Of a DNA stretch of 64,000 nucleotides, positions 17,876-25,964 are shown one piece after another. The notes beneath the pieces are model-generated. The model saw nothing but the letters and a program-made list of their open reading frames with translations, had not been told where the DNA came from and searched no databases. Position 1 is the first letter of the stretch, and each line of letters starts with the position of its first letter. A program made the position numbers and the translations under genes. Source of the stretch: an uncultured Croceitalea sp. (GTDB lineage: Bacteria; Bacteroidota; Bacteroidia; Flavobacteriales; Flavobacteriaceae); NCBI GenBank assembly GCA_947499565.1, contig CANMOV010000002.1, positions 620,001-684,000 of the forward strand, written 5' to 3'.

Positions 17876-18847
17876 ATGAAGTTCTTACAGAAATACTTTC
17901 TCTTTCTTATTGGAACGGCGCTATTTTTTTCTTGTAACAAAGAAAATAAAACTGCCGAGGCAATTAGCAAAGTACAGGTGGATTTTGAGGTAGTACGATT
18001 TGATAGACTTTTTGCTGATGCCAGTTCTAATGATATTTCTGAACTTAAGGCTAGCTATCCCTATTTGTTTCCAAAACAATATTCAGATAGTGTATGGGAA
18101 GCTAAATTAACAGACACCTTACAAATAGAACTGGAAGATGAAGTTGATAAGGCATTTAAAAGTTTTGACGAAGAAACAGAAGGTATAACATCGCTCTTTA
18201 GACACTTTAAATACTATTTCCCTGGTTTTTATGCTCCTAAAGTAATTACAGTAATATCTGATGTTAACTATAATGACAGAGTAATTTTAGCGGATTCATT
18301 ATTACTGTTGGGACTAGATAACTACTTAGGTAGAGAACATCATTTTTATGCAGGATTACCTAATTACGTCTCAAAAGGATTAGATAAAGCGTATTTGACA
18401 TCAAACATTGCAAGTGCTTTAGCTAAGAAAGTAAATAAGTACCCTCGAAATCGGTCGTTTTTGTCACGAATGATTTACTATGGTAAAGAATTGTATTTGA
18501 TTGATAAGCTGTTACCAAATAGCGAGGACTATCAAAAGGTAGGGTATACTAGGGAGGAGTTAGAATGGTCTCAAATTAATGAAGAACAGATATGGCGTTA
18601 TTTTGTGGAGCAAGAATTACTGTATAGTACGGACTCTAGATTAGACCGTAGATTTTTAGATCCAGCACCTTTTTCCAAATTTGGTTTGGAATTGGATAGT
18701 GAATCACCTGGTAGGTTAGGGCGCTATATGGGTTGGCAAATCGTAAAAGCATTTATGAATAAGAACCCAAATATTACTCCAGTGCAATTATTAAGTTTGC
18801 CCGCGGATGACATTTTTAAGAAATCAAATTACAAACCAAAAAGATAA
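17876..18847 (+). CDS. gldB: gliding motility lipoprotein GldB
   Basis: GldB is a lipoprotein needed for gliding motility in Flavobacterium-type bacteria. This 323-residue protein has a lipoprotein signal (FLFLIGTALFFSC, lipid-attachment Cys about residue 20) and the family's body, including VVRFDRLFAD near residue 42 and LYPYLF-like and YRYFV-like segments (SYPYLFPKQY, IWRYFVEQELLY). It belongs to a family sometimes described as DUF2268-like. Its stop codon overlaps the start of gldC (TAATG), as expected for a coupled pair, and nadE diverges upstream as in known gliding loci. Confidence 0.92.
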   Translation: MKFLQKYFLFLIGTALFFSCNKENKTAEAISKVQVDFEVVRFDRLFADASSNDISELKASYPYLFPKQYSDSVWEAKLTDTLQIELEDEVDKAFKSFDEETEGITSLFRHFKYYFPGFYAPKVITVISDVNYNDRVILADSLLLLGLDNYLGREHHFYAGLPNYVSKGLDKAYLTSNIASALAKKVNKYPRNRSFLSRMIYYGKELYLIDKLLPNSEDYQKVGYTREELEWSQINEEQIWRYFVEQELLYSTDSRLDRRFLDPAPFSKFGLELDSESPGRLGRYMGWQIVKAFMNKNPNITPVQLLSLPADDIFKKSNYKPKR

Positions 18848-19182
18848 TGGCGGTAGCTCATACTTCAGAAATAAGATTAAAAGTAGGATTAGATGAAAAC
18901 CGAGTTCCAGAAGAACTTACGTGGTCAGCGGAAGATGGTGGTATAGATAATGAAAAGGCAAAAGCCATGATGCTATCGGTTTGGGATAGTAAAAATCAAG
19001 AGTCTTTAAAAATTGACTTGTGGACAAAAGATATGCCTGTTAATGAAATGAAAACTTTTTTCCATCAAACTTTAGTTACCATGGCAGATACTTTTATGAA
19101 AGCTACACAGGATGAAAAGATGACGGCAACTATGAAAGATTTCTGCGATTATTTTGCTGAGAAACTGGAACTAAAAAGCTAA
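18847..19182 (+). CDS. gldC: gliding motility protein GldC
   Basis: GldC is a small cytoplasmic protein whose loss reduces gliding in Flavobacterium johnsoniae. This one has 111 residues, the usual size. Recognisable are the N-terminal SEIRLKVGLDENRVPE segment and WSAEDGG at about residue 26, followed by KAMMLSVWD and LWTKDMPVNEMK. It has no signal peptide or membrane segment. Its ATG overlaps the gldB stop codon by one base, so translation is probably coupled. No other gld or spr genes are in the window. No terminator was seen in the 208 bases that follow. Confidence 0.93.
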   Translation: MAVAHTSEIRLKVGLDENRVPEELTWSAEDGGIDNEKAKAMMLSVWDSKNQESLKIDLWTKDMPVNEMKTFFHQTLVTMADTFMKATQDEKMTATMKDFCDYFAEKLELKS

Positions 19183-19256
19183 GGTTCTCTCCTTGGGCAT
19201 TTGAGGGTTTATGGATTGTAAAAAGTCAGCAGTTCGAGTTTTTTCCAGAGGAAAAA

Positions 19257-19281
19257 GCTCGCCCGCCGGACGGGCAGGTAT
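19257..19281. repeat. GC-rich palindromic element
   Basis: GCCCG (19261-19265) and CGGGC (19271-19275) flank CCGGA in an AT-rich intergenic region after gldC. Read on the minus strand it starts ATACCTGCC and ends GGCGAGC. The palindrome at 41968-41987, with its flanks, also starts ATACCTGCC and ends GGGAGC. The two look like members of one short repeat family. Confidence 0.5.
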
Positions 19282-19390
19282 CTAGAACAAGGTTTTTGAG
19301 CTAAAAATTCTAATTCTCGATACAACTTTTCTGAACATCGTTCATAAAAATCACTCGAATTGACAAATTTTTATCAAAATGCCTAAGTGG

Positions 19391-19981
19391 TTATGGTTCT
19401 TTAGTATAAGTATAGTGCCCAATTACTTTATAGTCAAACAAGCAGTCTTGTAGTACTTGTCCGGCTCCAATATTATGGACAATTAAATGTCTTTTGTTAT
19501 CTCTTGATTTTTTGTTGCTAACTATTCCTATATGCGTTATTGCGCCGCCTAAATTCCAGCAAACTATATCTCCAGGGCTATAATCTTTAGGTTTATTAGA
19601 TATAGATTTTACCTCACCAAAGCGTTCAAAGAAAACCATAAGATTTGGAACACGTCTATGGTCTATATTTTTATCAGTCTTTCGTAAACCCCAAATCTTG
19701 GGATATTTAGAAAAATTTGCTTTCATATCTTCATGGACTTCTTTTTGAAGGTCAATGTTTAATTTTCGATAGGCTCTTATAATTACATCTGTACAGACTC
19801 CTTTGTCTTTTGGAACGTCACCATTAGGATAGGATATAGCAAAGTAACTGGGGTCATACTTTACATTATCCTTGGTAAGCACTAAGGCAGAATCCGCTAG
19901 TTTATTATAAAAGCTATTCTGAGCGCTTAAACTAGAACAACTCAGAAGCAGTACGAGCGCATAGATGAGACAATTTCTCAT
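19391..19981 (-). CDS. DUF1287 family exported protein
   Basis: The protein has 196 residues with a signal peptide (residues 1-20, ending SLSAQ). DUF1287 proteins resemble NlpC/P60-type cysteine hydrolases. Here the conserved region includes KGVCTDVIIRAYR (C63 as putative nucleophile), DHRRVPNL, YSPGDIVCWNL and THIGIVS (a conserved His), and HNIGAGQVLQD. These motifs support a papain-like hydrolase fold acting in the periplasm, but the substrate is unknown. It is the last gene of a minus-strand run; the upstream gene's stop codon lies 1 base before its start. Confidence 0.82.
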   Translation of the reverse strand: MRNCLIYALVLLLSCSSLSAQNSFYNKLADSALVLTKDNVKYDPSYFAISYPNGDVPKDKGVCTDVIIRAYRKLNIDLQKEVHEDMKANFSKYPKIWGLRKTDKNIDHRRVPNLMVFFERFGEVKSISNKPKDYSPGDIVCWNLGGAITHIGIVSNKKSRDNKRHLIVHNIGAGQVLQDCLFDYKVIGHYTYTKEP

Positions 19982-19982
19982 A

Positions 19983-20456
19983 CTATAAAGGCTTATTTCC
20001 TTGGTTAAATTGTCTTTTGTGTTCGCCTTTTAACTCCAAATCGTTTTCAATTTTAGCTTTGTTTGGTCTAAGGATAAAAAGATAGATAAGCAAAACTCCT
20101 CCAATAGTTAAATACAAAAGATTGCCTGTTTGACTGAACCATATAATGTTAAGGAAAGCGGGGCCTTCTATTAAGGCATATTGAATTAGAGAAGCCGATT
20201 GTAGCCCAGCTAATTTATCTCGTAGATGTTCTTTTTGTTTTAAAGGGTTTAAAAATAAGCGATAAATTACTTTACTAGCAAAAATTCCTGCCAGCGCAAT
20301 TAGAGGGAAAATGTAAATAAAAATGTCATTAGTAGCACCATTTGCGTTAACCTCTGTATTTGCGTAAAAAAATGCTCCTGCTAAAAGTGGCCCCACTAAT
20401 AAAGCAAAATGGATTATTGAAATTGTCTTAACTATTTTATTGGGTGTGCTAGTCAT
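19983..20456 (-). CDS. small integral membrane protein
   Basis: The protein has 157 residues and four hydrophobic segments (about 10-30, 44-62, 87-105 and 110-130). It has a short positively charged loop after the second (RLFLNPLKQKEHLR) and a hydrophilic, lysine-rich C-terminus. I recognise no family or active site. It sits between the SnoaL-like and DUF1287 genes with gaps of 15 and 1 bases, so the three are probably co-transcribed, but that does not reveal a role. Confidence 0.6.
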   Translation of the reverse strand: MTSTPNKIVKTISIIHFALLVGPLLAGAFFYANTEVNANGATNDIFIYIFPLIALAGIFASKVIYRLFLNPLKQKEHLRDKLAGLQSASLIQYALIEGPAFLNIIWFSQTGNLLYLTIGGVLLIYLFILRPNKAKIENDLELKGEHKRQFNQGNKPL

Positions 20457-20471
20457 TTTATATAATAGTTT

Positions 20472-20849
20472 TTAGTACATGGTATTTGGATTAGCTGATT
20501 TTTCTGGAATTTGTTGAATGGCGTCCCAGTGTTCACAGATTTTTCCATTTTCATCAAACCTAAAAAAATCCATGGTTACATATTGGTCATTTCCAGGCCA
20601 AGTTTGGTGGGTATGCAAAGCAACCAAATCACCTTCTCCAATGCACCTTACAAATTCAATAGATTTATTTGGGTAGTCGCTTTGCATTCTTTCAAAATAG
20701 TCGATAAAACCTTGGAGACCATCTGCAACATCTGGGTTATGCTGAATATATTGGTTTCCAACATATTTTTCTATTGCAGCTTTAGGACTACCTTCATAAG
20801 CAGCTTTATAGAAAGCAATAGCGTTCTTTTTGTTCTCTTCAATGCTCAT
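20472..20849 (-). CDS. SnoaL-like / NTF2-fold protein
   Basis: The protein has 125 residues with the typical cone-shaped SnoaL/NTF2 layout: an N-terminal helix (NKKNAIAFYKAAYEGS), then YIQHNPDVADGLQGF, then beta-strands with VALHTHQTWPGN and DFFRFDENGKICEHWDAIQ. The EHWD segment is characteristic of SnoaL-like cyclases and hydrolases of the nuclear transport factor 2 superfamily. Cytoplasmic; the reaction is unknown. Its start overlaps the end of the upstream membrane protein gene by 11 bases. Confidence 0.8.
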   Translation of the reverse strand: MSIEENKKNAIAFYKAAYEGSPKAAIEKYVGNQYIQHNPDVADGLQGFIDYFERMQSDYPNKSIEFVRCIGEGDLVALHTHQTWPGNDQYVTMDFFRFDENGKICEHWDAIQQIPEKSANPNTMY

Positions 20850-21867
20850 TAATTTGTTTTAAAGTACTAGTTATCTGATTAACAAACGCAACCTTATTAT
20901 CAACATGGAGTACCAAAACCTTAAAGGTTCTCTTTATTCCATATAGGCCAGTTAAAGTATGCGCTTCTTTTAATCTAATTATTACATTATGACCTTCCAG
21001 TTCACCTAGAAAAGATAGTTTTCGTGTTTCCTTATCTAATTTAATGTCCTTTGTGAATAGCGCTATGGAATCAATTTCTTTTATGGCCACAACAGCTTCA
21101 TTCATAATGCCGTATCGTAAATAAAGCATATCATTTTCAATTGTAATTGGTCTGTATAGCATTGATTTTAAGAACCCAAATAATTGAATAGCCGAATAAA
21201 TACTTAGGATGCTTAATATCCATGCTGCGACAATATTCCATTTTGCAAGAAGTATATGAAAGACTACCGTCTCAACTCCAATTATAAATATAATTGCAAC
21301 TAGTAAAGATATAGTTCCGCTGTTTTTATGATAAGAGAATTCACCTGGTTTAAATACTTTTTTTTTCCAATTGATAAAACCATAATAGAATACAGCTATC
21401 TCGGTTACAACGGGAGTTACCATTCCTTTTGGAAGTATTTCATTGCACGTGTCTTTTAAGTTTGTATAAAAGTCATATGAATGGGTTTTATGCTCTTTAT
21501 AACGTTTTATAGCTTTCGATACATTATATAGTACAAAAGCTAGAATAGCTAATTCTATAATTGGAAGCACCCAAGTTTTAAAAAGTGAAAGATAGTACTG
21601 ATTTTCTGCGGGTAGTATCAATGAACCAACTACAAGTCCAATAATTAAAAATGGAACTACGGTTGTTTTAGGAATAGTAGTCTTTCTTATAAGTAAAAAG
21701 TATATAAAGGGAACTGTTAACAACAAATCAATAGTTATTGCGATTGCTAAGGAGTCTTTATTGGCCATAAAAACAGATGATTTAGCAATAAGTATTAGTA
21801 TTCCGATAAGCAAATTTGGAATTCCAAAAATGGTTAGAATTTTCTGAAAGTTTAAAGTTCTGTTCAT
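20839..21867 (-). CDS. membrane protein with C-terminal PH-like domain
   Basis: The protein has 342 residues. About four hydrophobic segments lie in the N-terminal 115 residues, and a second pair (about 180-225) precedes a soluble beta-rich C-terminal part (about 236-342) that begins YRPITIENDMLYLRYG. That part resembles bacterial PH-like domains, with short strands and a final helix. No catalytic residues are recognised. The gene ends 11 bases inside the following SnoaL-like gene. Its role is unknown. Confidence 0.55.
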   Translation of the reverse strand: MNRTLNFQKILTIFGIPNLLIGILILIAKSSVFMANKDSLAIAITIDLLLTVPFIYFLLIRKTTIPKTTVVPFLIIGLVVGSLILPAENQYYLSLFKTWVLPIIELAILAFVLYNVSKAIKRYKEHKTHSYDFYTNLKDTCNEILPKGMVTPVVTEIAVFYYGFINWKKKVFKPGEFSYHKNSGTISLLVAIIFIIGVETVVFHILLAKWNIVAAWILSILSIYSAIQLFGFLKSMLYRPITIENDMLYLRYGIMNEAVVAIKEIDSIALFTKDIKLDKETRKLSFLGELEGHNVIIRLKEAHTLTGLYGIKRTFKVLVLHVDNKVAFVNQITSTLKQINEH

Positions 21868-21927
21868 TGGTTTGTTTTATTGCTTAAACCGATATTACTT
21901 ATACACATTGCTAAACTGGTTTTATCT

Positions 21928-22362
21928 CTATTGAGTATTCATTTTTGTACTAGGGAATTGTGGTTTAATATATTGGATAATCCAATAGCCGAATATCAAC
22001 CCAAGAATTGAGAAAATTATATCATTAGAATCAAATGTTGTATTGGTTCTAATATTTATAATGTTCAGTTCTTGCAATATAACGTATGCAGCAGCTAATG
22101 CGACAGCTATTATATAAAGAATTTTCGGTTTTATTTGGTGTTTTTTCAACCTGTCATTTATTAGCAAAATAATTCCGGTTAGCGTTAAGACTCCAATTAT
22201 TGCCTCAAAAAAATTTGGTAAAGACAATAAAGTTATTTTGAAAAATTCAGGTGCTTTACTTTTCAGAACACCAGGTCTGATATATTTGAAAAAAATAAAA
22301 ATAGGTATAATAACAAGTTCAATTCTAGCCAACTTCATTATATCCATCAATTTTTCGTTCAT
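21928..22362 (-). CDS. small membrane protein of unknown function
   Basis: The protein has 144 residues from the ATG at 22362, which is preferred over a TTG six codons upstream. Four hydrophobic stretches are visible (about residues 8-25, 45-62, 75-92 and 110-130). There is no recognised domain. It lies between the amidohydrolase and the PH-like membrane protein, on the same strand. An inverted-repeat motif shared with the far side of the amidohydrolase gene ends just upstream of its start. Confidence 0.5.
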   Translation of the reverse strand: MNEKLMDIMKLARIELVIIPIFIFFKYIRPGVLKSKAPEFFKITLLSLPNFFEAIIGVLTLTGIILLINDRLKKHQIKPKILYIIAVALAAAYVILQELNIINIRTNTTFDSNDIIFSILGLIFGYWIIQYIKPQFPSTKMNTQ

Positions 22363-22371
22363 CACTTTTCT

Positions 22372-22385
22372 TATTGGCAAACGTT
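22372..22385. repeat. left member of an inverted repeat flanking the amidohydrolase gene
   Basis: TATTGGCAAACGTT here matches the reverse complement of 23755-23768 (TGTTGGCAATCGTT) at 12 of 14 positions. The pair brackets the amidohydrolase gene. Confidence 0.4.
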
Positions 22386-22449
22386 GCGTATGTATATGAA
22401 GCGTCGCGACCGAATGGGAGTTATGATTTCATACATATATGTGTTTTAG

Positions 22450-23745
22450 TTATTTTTCATTCTTATAAATTTTCCCACCTTTCATTACAAAATAAACATT
22501 TTCTAATAACTCAATGTTCTCCATAGGATTTCCTTTCACGGCAATTATATCGGCCCATTTCCCAACTTCGATACTACCCGTATTAGTATCTATTCCTATG
22601 AGTTCGGAAGCATTAATTGTTGCAGATTTGAGTATGTCAATAGATTTCATTCCTGCTTCTTTCATAAGCTTAAATTGCTCTGCATTTCTACCATGCTCAA
22701 ATATCGAGGCATCTGTACCAAATGCCATTTTAACACCCTGGTTATAGGCATCTCTGAATTTATTTGCATAGTCATTATATAGTTCCTGATTCCCTTTATT
22801 TATTCCTTTGTCACTATTGTCTTCATTCGCCTCAATTAGGCTAACATATGCCGCAAGTAAGTCCATAACAAGAAACACTTTGTGCTCTTTCATTAAGTCT
22901 ATTGACTCTTGATTTAAAAATGTTCCATGTTCAATAGAATTTACTCCAGCTTTGATGGCATTCTTTATGCCACCTGCACCATGAGCATGCGCTGCAATTT
23001 TCAATCCACGCTTCTTTGCTTCGTCTACAGCTGCATTCATTTCTTCGATTGTGAATGATGCAGCTCCAGGAATAGAGTTGGCAGTTCCAAAACCACCAGT
23101 AGCATTAATCTTTAATAAGTTAACCCCATTTTTTATCAAAATTCTTGCGCGCTTTCTTACTTCGACATCACCATCTACTGGATTCCCCGGATTGGGTTCA
23201 AGTTCGAATTGTGGCGCCATCCAATTTCCCCATGCTCCATGACCACCGGTCATAGTAATTGCTTTTCCACTTACATACATTCTTGGACCTACAATCCAAT
23301 TATTGTTAATTGCATCACGTAAAGCAACATCGCTGTAAAAATATCCTCCTACATCTCGAACAGTTGTAAATCCAGCCAGAAGCGTATTTCTGGCATACAA
23401 TGTTCCTAGTATTCCATAAGACGCAATAGGCAGTTCGTATACATCTTTAGTTTTATCGAAATAGGGATTGGTTAAGTGAGTATGACAATCTATTAGACCT
23501 GGAAGCAGGGTATATTCGGAAAGGTCAATATAGTCATCTAATTTTGATAAATCTGGGTTTTCGCCTATTTCAATAATTTTACCGTTTTGTATAGTTATAA
23601 GTACATTCTTTACAAGACGTTCTTTTTTTACATCAACTAAGTTGCTTGCAAACAGACGTTGAATATTGTCCTGTGCAAAGACGTTACAAGAAGATAAAAT
23701 CCAAATGAATATAATAATCTCAACTTTTTTTAAATTTTCCATCAT
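22450..23745 (-). CDS. secreted metal-dependent amidohydrolase
   Basis: The protein has 431 residues from the ATG at 23745, with a signal peptide (EIIIFIWILSSCNVFAQ). Amidohydrolase-superfamily signatures appear in order: GLIDCHTHL (metal-binding HxH), TTVRDVGG, LLKINATGGFG (a lysine at the bridging-ligand position), HAHGAGG, SIEHGTFL and MAFGTDA (catalytic Asp), then GSIEVGKWADIIAV. This is the prolidase/imidazolonepropionase-like branch, often acting on dipeptides or N-acyl compounds. It is probably periplasmic or lipid-anchored, as a Cys lies in the signal region. The substrate is unknown. Inverted repeats flank the gene. Confidence 0.88.
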   Translation of the reverse strand: MMENLKKVEIIIFIWILSSCNVFAQDNIQRLFASNLVDVKKERLVKNVLITIQNGKIIEIGENPDLSKLDDYIDLSEYTLLPGLIDCHTHLTNPYFDKTKDVYELPIASYGILGTLYARNTLLAGFTTVRDVGGYFYSDVALRDAINNNWIVGPRMYVSGKAITMTGGHGAWGNWMAPQFELEPNPGNPVDGDVEVRKRARILIKNGVNLLKINATGGFGTANSIPGAASFTIEEMNAAVDEAKKRGLKIAAHAHGAGGIKNAIKAGVNSIEHGTFLNQESIDLMKEHKVFLVMDLLAAYVSLIEANEDNSDKGINKGNQELYNDYANKFRDAYNQGVKMAFGTDASIFEHGRNAEQFKLMKEAGMKSIDILKSATINASELIGIDTNTGSIEVGKWADIIAVKGNPMENIELLENVYFVMKGGKIYKNEK

Positions 23746-23754
23746 GTTTGGTTT

Positions 23755-23768
23755 AACGATTGCCAACA
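23755..23768. repeat. right member of the inverted repeat flanking the amidohydrolase gene
   Basis: AACGATTGCCAACA is the inverted partner of 22372-22385, placed just upstream of the amidohydrolase start codon. Confidence 0.4.
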
Positions 23769-23836
23769 CATAAATAAGTATGTAAAATACTGATTTATAC
23801 GACTAGTATGGCATATAATGTCTGTATTTTTATAAA

Positions 23837-24211
23837 ATGAAAAAGGCAACCTCCAAAGAAATTATATTTATATACAATGCCAGTTCTGGAGTAAGAAATG
23901 CTGTGTTAGATAGCATGCATAAAGTTTTTAGCCCTTCTACTTATGAATGTAAGTTGTGTGATATTACCTATGGTGTAATCTCTGAGAATAGAACTTGGAA
24001 AAAGTTTAGACAAAATAGTCTCCATAAAATGGTATTTCTTCACAAAGATGAATTTGCAAAGCAGTATGCGAGCAAGTTTGGCTATAAATTTGAATTTCCA
24101 ATAGTGCTAGTAGCGGGGGATAATGGATTAGAAGTTTTAATTACTACACAAGAGCTTAATGAGTTAAAGACTTCCCAAGGGCTTATTAGGTTATTAAAAG
24201 AACGAATATAG
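23837..24211 (+). CDS. conserved hypothetical cytoplasmic protein with CxxC
   Basis: The protein has 124 residues with no signal peptide or membrane helix. It begins with a hydrophobic strand (KEIIFIYNASSG) followed by a helix, then YECKLCDITYGV with a CxxC pair (C38, C41), TWKKFRQN, an FPIVLVAG strand and a C-terminal helix. The pattern of alternating strands and helices suggests a small alpha/beta fold, perhaps thioredoxin-like, but I cannot name a family. Its stop abuts the stop of the convergent engB gene. Confidence 0.6.
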   Translation: MKKATSKEIIFIYNASSGVRNAVLDSMHKVFSPSTYECKLCDITYGVISENRTWKKFRQNSLHKMVFLHKDEFAKQYASKFGYKFEFPIVLVAGDNGLEVLITTQELNELKTSQGLIRLLKERI

Positions 24212-24826
24212 CTATTTGTTCTGCTCAAAGAAGTCGCGATTTATACCATCTATATAAGCTAGTAAGGCTTCTTTGCCAGTTCTGTTTGCTGAGGAGGTTA
24301 CAAAATGAGGAGGAGCTTCTTCCCAGATAGTATCTAAAAGCTGTTTTAGATAATTATCCACATATTTAGCTATAGCCCCTGGTTTTAATTTATCCGCTTT
24401 TGTAAATATTATGGCAAATGGAATTCCATTGGTTCCCAGCCATTCCATAAACTCTAAGTCTATAGGCTGTGGTTCGTGACGGATATCTACGAGCACAAAG
24501 GAACAAACAAGTTGCTCCCGCTTTTCAAAATACTCCGTAATGTATTTTTGAAATATCTTTTTGTCTTTTTTGGATACTCTTGCATAACCATAACCTGGTA
24601 AATCCACTAAAAACCAATTCTTGTTTATCTTAAAGTGATTTATAAGTTGGGTTTTACCTGGGCGACCAGATGTTTTAGCCAAGCTTTTCCTATCCACCAA
24701 CATATTAATAAGCGAGGATTTACCAACATTAGAGCGGCCGATAAAGGCGTATTCTGGTAATGGCGCTGCTGGACATTTGGCGACATCTGAATTACTCATT
24801 ACAAATTCAGCCGAAGTAATTTTCAC
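24212..24826 (-). CDS. engB: ribosome biogenesis GTP-binding protein EngB/YsxC
   Basis: EngB is an essential TRAFAC-class GTPase that assists assembly of the large ribosomal subunit. The protein has 204 residues. The G1 motif is GRSNVGKSS (about residues 31-39), G3 is DLPGYGYA (about 76), G4 is TKADKL (about 144) and G5 is VTSSANRTG (about 176). The start ATG at 24826 gives the family N-terminus (KITSAEFVMSNSD). It converges with the preceding hypothetical gene, stop to stop. Confidence 0.95.
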   Translation of the reverse strand: MKITSAEFVMSNSDVAKCPAAPLPEYAFIGRSNVGKSSLINMLVDRKSLAKTSGRPGKTQLINHFKINKNWFLVDLPGYGYARVSKKDKKIFQKYITEYFEKREQLVCSFVLVDIRHEPQPIDLEFMEWLGTNGIPFAIIFTKADKLKPGAIAKYVDNYLKQLLDTIWEEAPPHFVTSSANRTGKEALLAYIDGINRDFFEQNK

Positions 24827-24964
24827 ATGTTTAAATTTTAGTAATTAATAATGAGATAATTATAAAATTAAGAACGTGCGTAAACCCTCCGTTCTCGCAT
24901 TAAAAATTTTAAATATTCTCTTGCGAATTTATTTTAAAAATTTCTTAATGCTCGTTTCATAATG

Positions 24965-25729
24965 CTAGAACTTTCGTTTAGTGAGCCAAGCTTCTAAAAT
25001 AGTATTGAATTCGTTAGGATGTTCCATCATTGGGGCGTGACCACATTTTTTAATCCAAAAAAGGTCTGAATCTGGCAGCAATTCATGGAATTCCTTTGCA
25101 ACTTTTGGAGGAGTTACATTGTCATTTTCTCCCCAAATAATGCAAGTTGGCGTTTTCATTTTAGGTAAATCTTTTGCCATGTTATGGCGAATAGCACTTT
25201 TGGCAATAGCTAAAGTTTTTACCAGCTTCATTCTATCGTTAACTGTAGCAAAAACTTCATCTACAATCTCTTTAGTAGCCACTTCCGGGTCATAGAAAAC
25301 ATCTTGTGCTTTCTTTTTAATGAACTCGTAATCACCCCTTTTTGGATAACCATCACCCATTGCACTTTCGTAAAGACCCGAACTCCCTGTAATTACCAAT
25401 GCCTTAACCATATCTGGAAACATTTTGGTGTGCAACAAACCAATATGTCCGCCAAGGGAATTCCCCAAAAGAATCACATCTTTTAAGCCTTTAAATTCTA
25501 TAAAGCCCTCTAAAAACTTAGCAAAGTTCTTTACTGTAGTTTTTAGCATAGGCATATCATAGATAGGTAACTCGGGAACCAATACTTTATATCCCTTTTT
25601 AGGAAAATAATCGGTTACACCATGGAAATTACTTAGACCTCCCATTAATCCATGCAGGATAATTATAGGTGTTCCGTCGCCAATTTCAATGTACTTGTAT
25701 TGGCCTTCAGAAATAATTTGGTTTTCCAT
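24965..25729 (-). CDS. alpha/beta-hydrolase
   Basis: The protein has 254 residues with the alpha/beta-hydrolase fold. The oxyanion-hole motif HGLMGG is at about residue 25, the nucleophile elbow is GNSLGGH (serine about residue 90), the acidic residue is in WGENDNVTP, and the catalytic histidine is in CGHAPMMEHP near residue 232. There is no signal peptide, so it is cytoplasmic. It resembles MhpC/PldB-type carbon-carbon or ester hydrolases. The substrate cannot be deduced. It is the gene just upstream of, and divergent from, the mraZ cluster. Confidence 0.85.
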   Translation of the reverse strand: MENQIISEGQYKYIEIGDGTPIIILHGLMGGLSNFHGVTDYFPKKGYKVLVPELPIYDMPMLKTTVKNFAKFLEGFIEFKGLKDVILLGNSLGGHIGLLHTKMFPDMVKALVITGSSGLYESAMGDGYPKRGDYEFIKKKAQDVFYDPEVATKEIVDEVFATVNDRMKLVKTLAIAKSAIRHNMAKDLPKMKTPTCIIWGENDNVTPPKVAKEFHELLPDSDLFWIKKCGHAPMMEHPNEFNTILEAWLTKRKF

Positions 25730-25870
25730 CTAAATGAGTTCGGTCAAGAACGGCAAATATAGGCATTTCATATCATTCGGAATCTTTCATTTTAGAACCT
25801 GCTAAAGTGGAAAAATCAGTTTTTTGAATTGTTTTTTTCTAGTAAGAAGTTAGGATTTGTAATTTCTAGA

Positions 25871-25905
25871 GTGGAAAATTTATTAACAAAGTGGATATTT
25901 GTGGA
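25871..25905 (+). promoter_or_regulatory. candidate MraZ operator (GTGGA direct repeats)
   Basis: GTGGA occurs at 25871, 25891 and 25901, i.e. on a 10-bp phase with one unit (25881) missing. MraZ proteins bind direct repeats of a TGGGN or GTGG-type half-site spaced by about 5 nt upstream of their own genes. The position 60-94 bases before the mraZ start fits autoregulation. Confidence 0.5.
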
Positions 25906-25926
25906 AATTTCTGCAAATAAAATCTA

Positions 25927-25934
25927 TATATTTG
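25927..25934 (+). promoter_or_regulatory. -7 element of the mraZ/dcw promoter
   Basis: TATATTTG matches TAnnTTTG and lies 30 bases before the mraZ start. The nearest TTG (25899-25901) gives a spacer of 25 nt, longer than usual, so the -33 is uncertain. Confidence 0.45.
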
Positions 25935-25964
25935 AGTTATTAATTATAATTAACACATTTTTAG

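Noticed and set aside
20511..20852. Plus-strand open frame of 113 codons
   Set aside because: It is antisense to the SnoaL-like gene, which has clear family motifs.
22377..22389. LacI-type operator (CAAACGTTG) upstream of 21928
   Set aside because: Only one half-site is symmetric and no LacI gene is nearby; the inverted-repeat explanation fits better.
22372..23836. Integron attC sites around the amidohydrolase
   Set aside because: The required paired GTTRRRY/RYYYAAC core sites are not present in proper arrangement, and there is no integrase.
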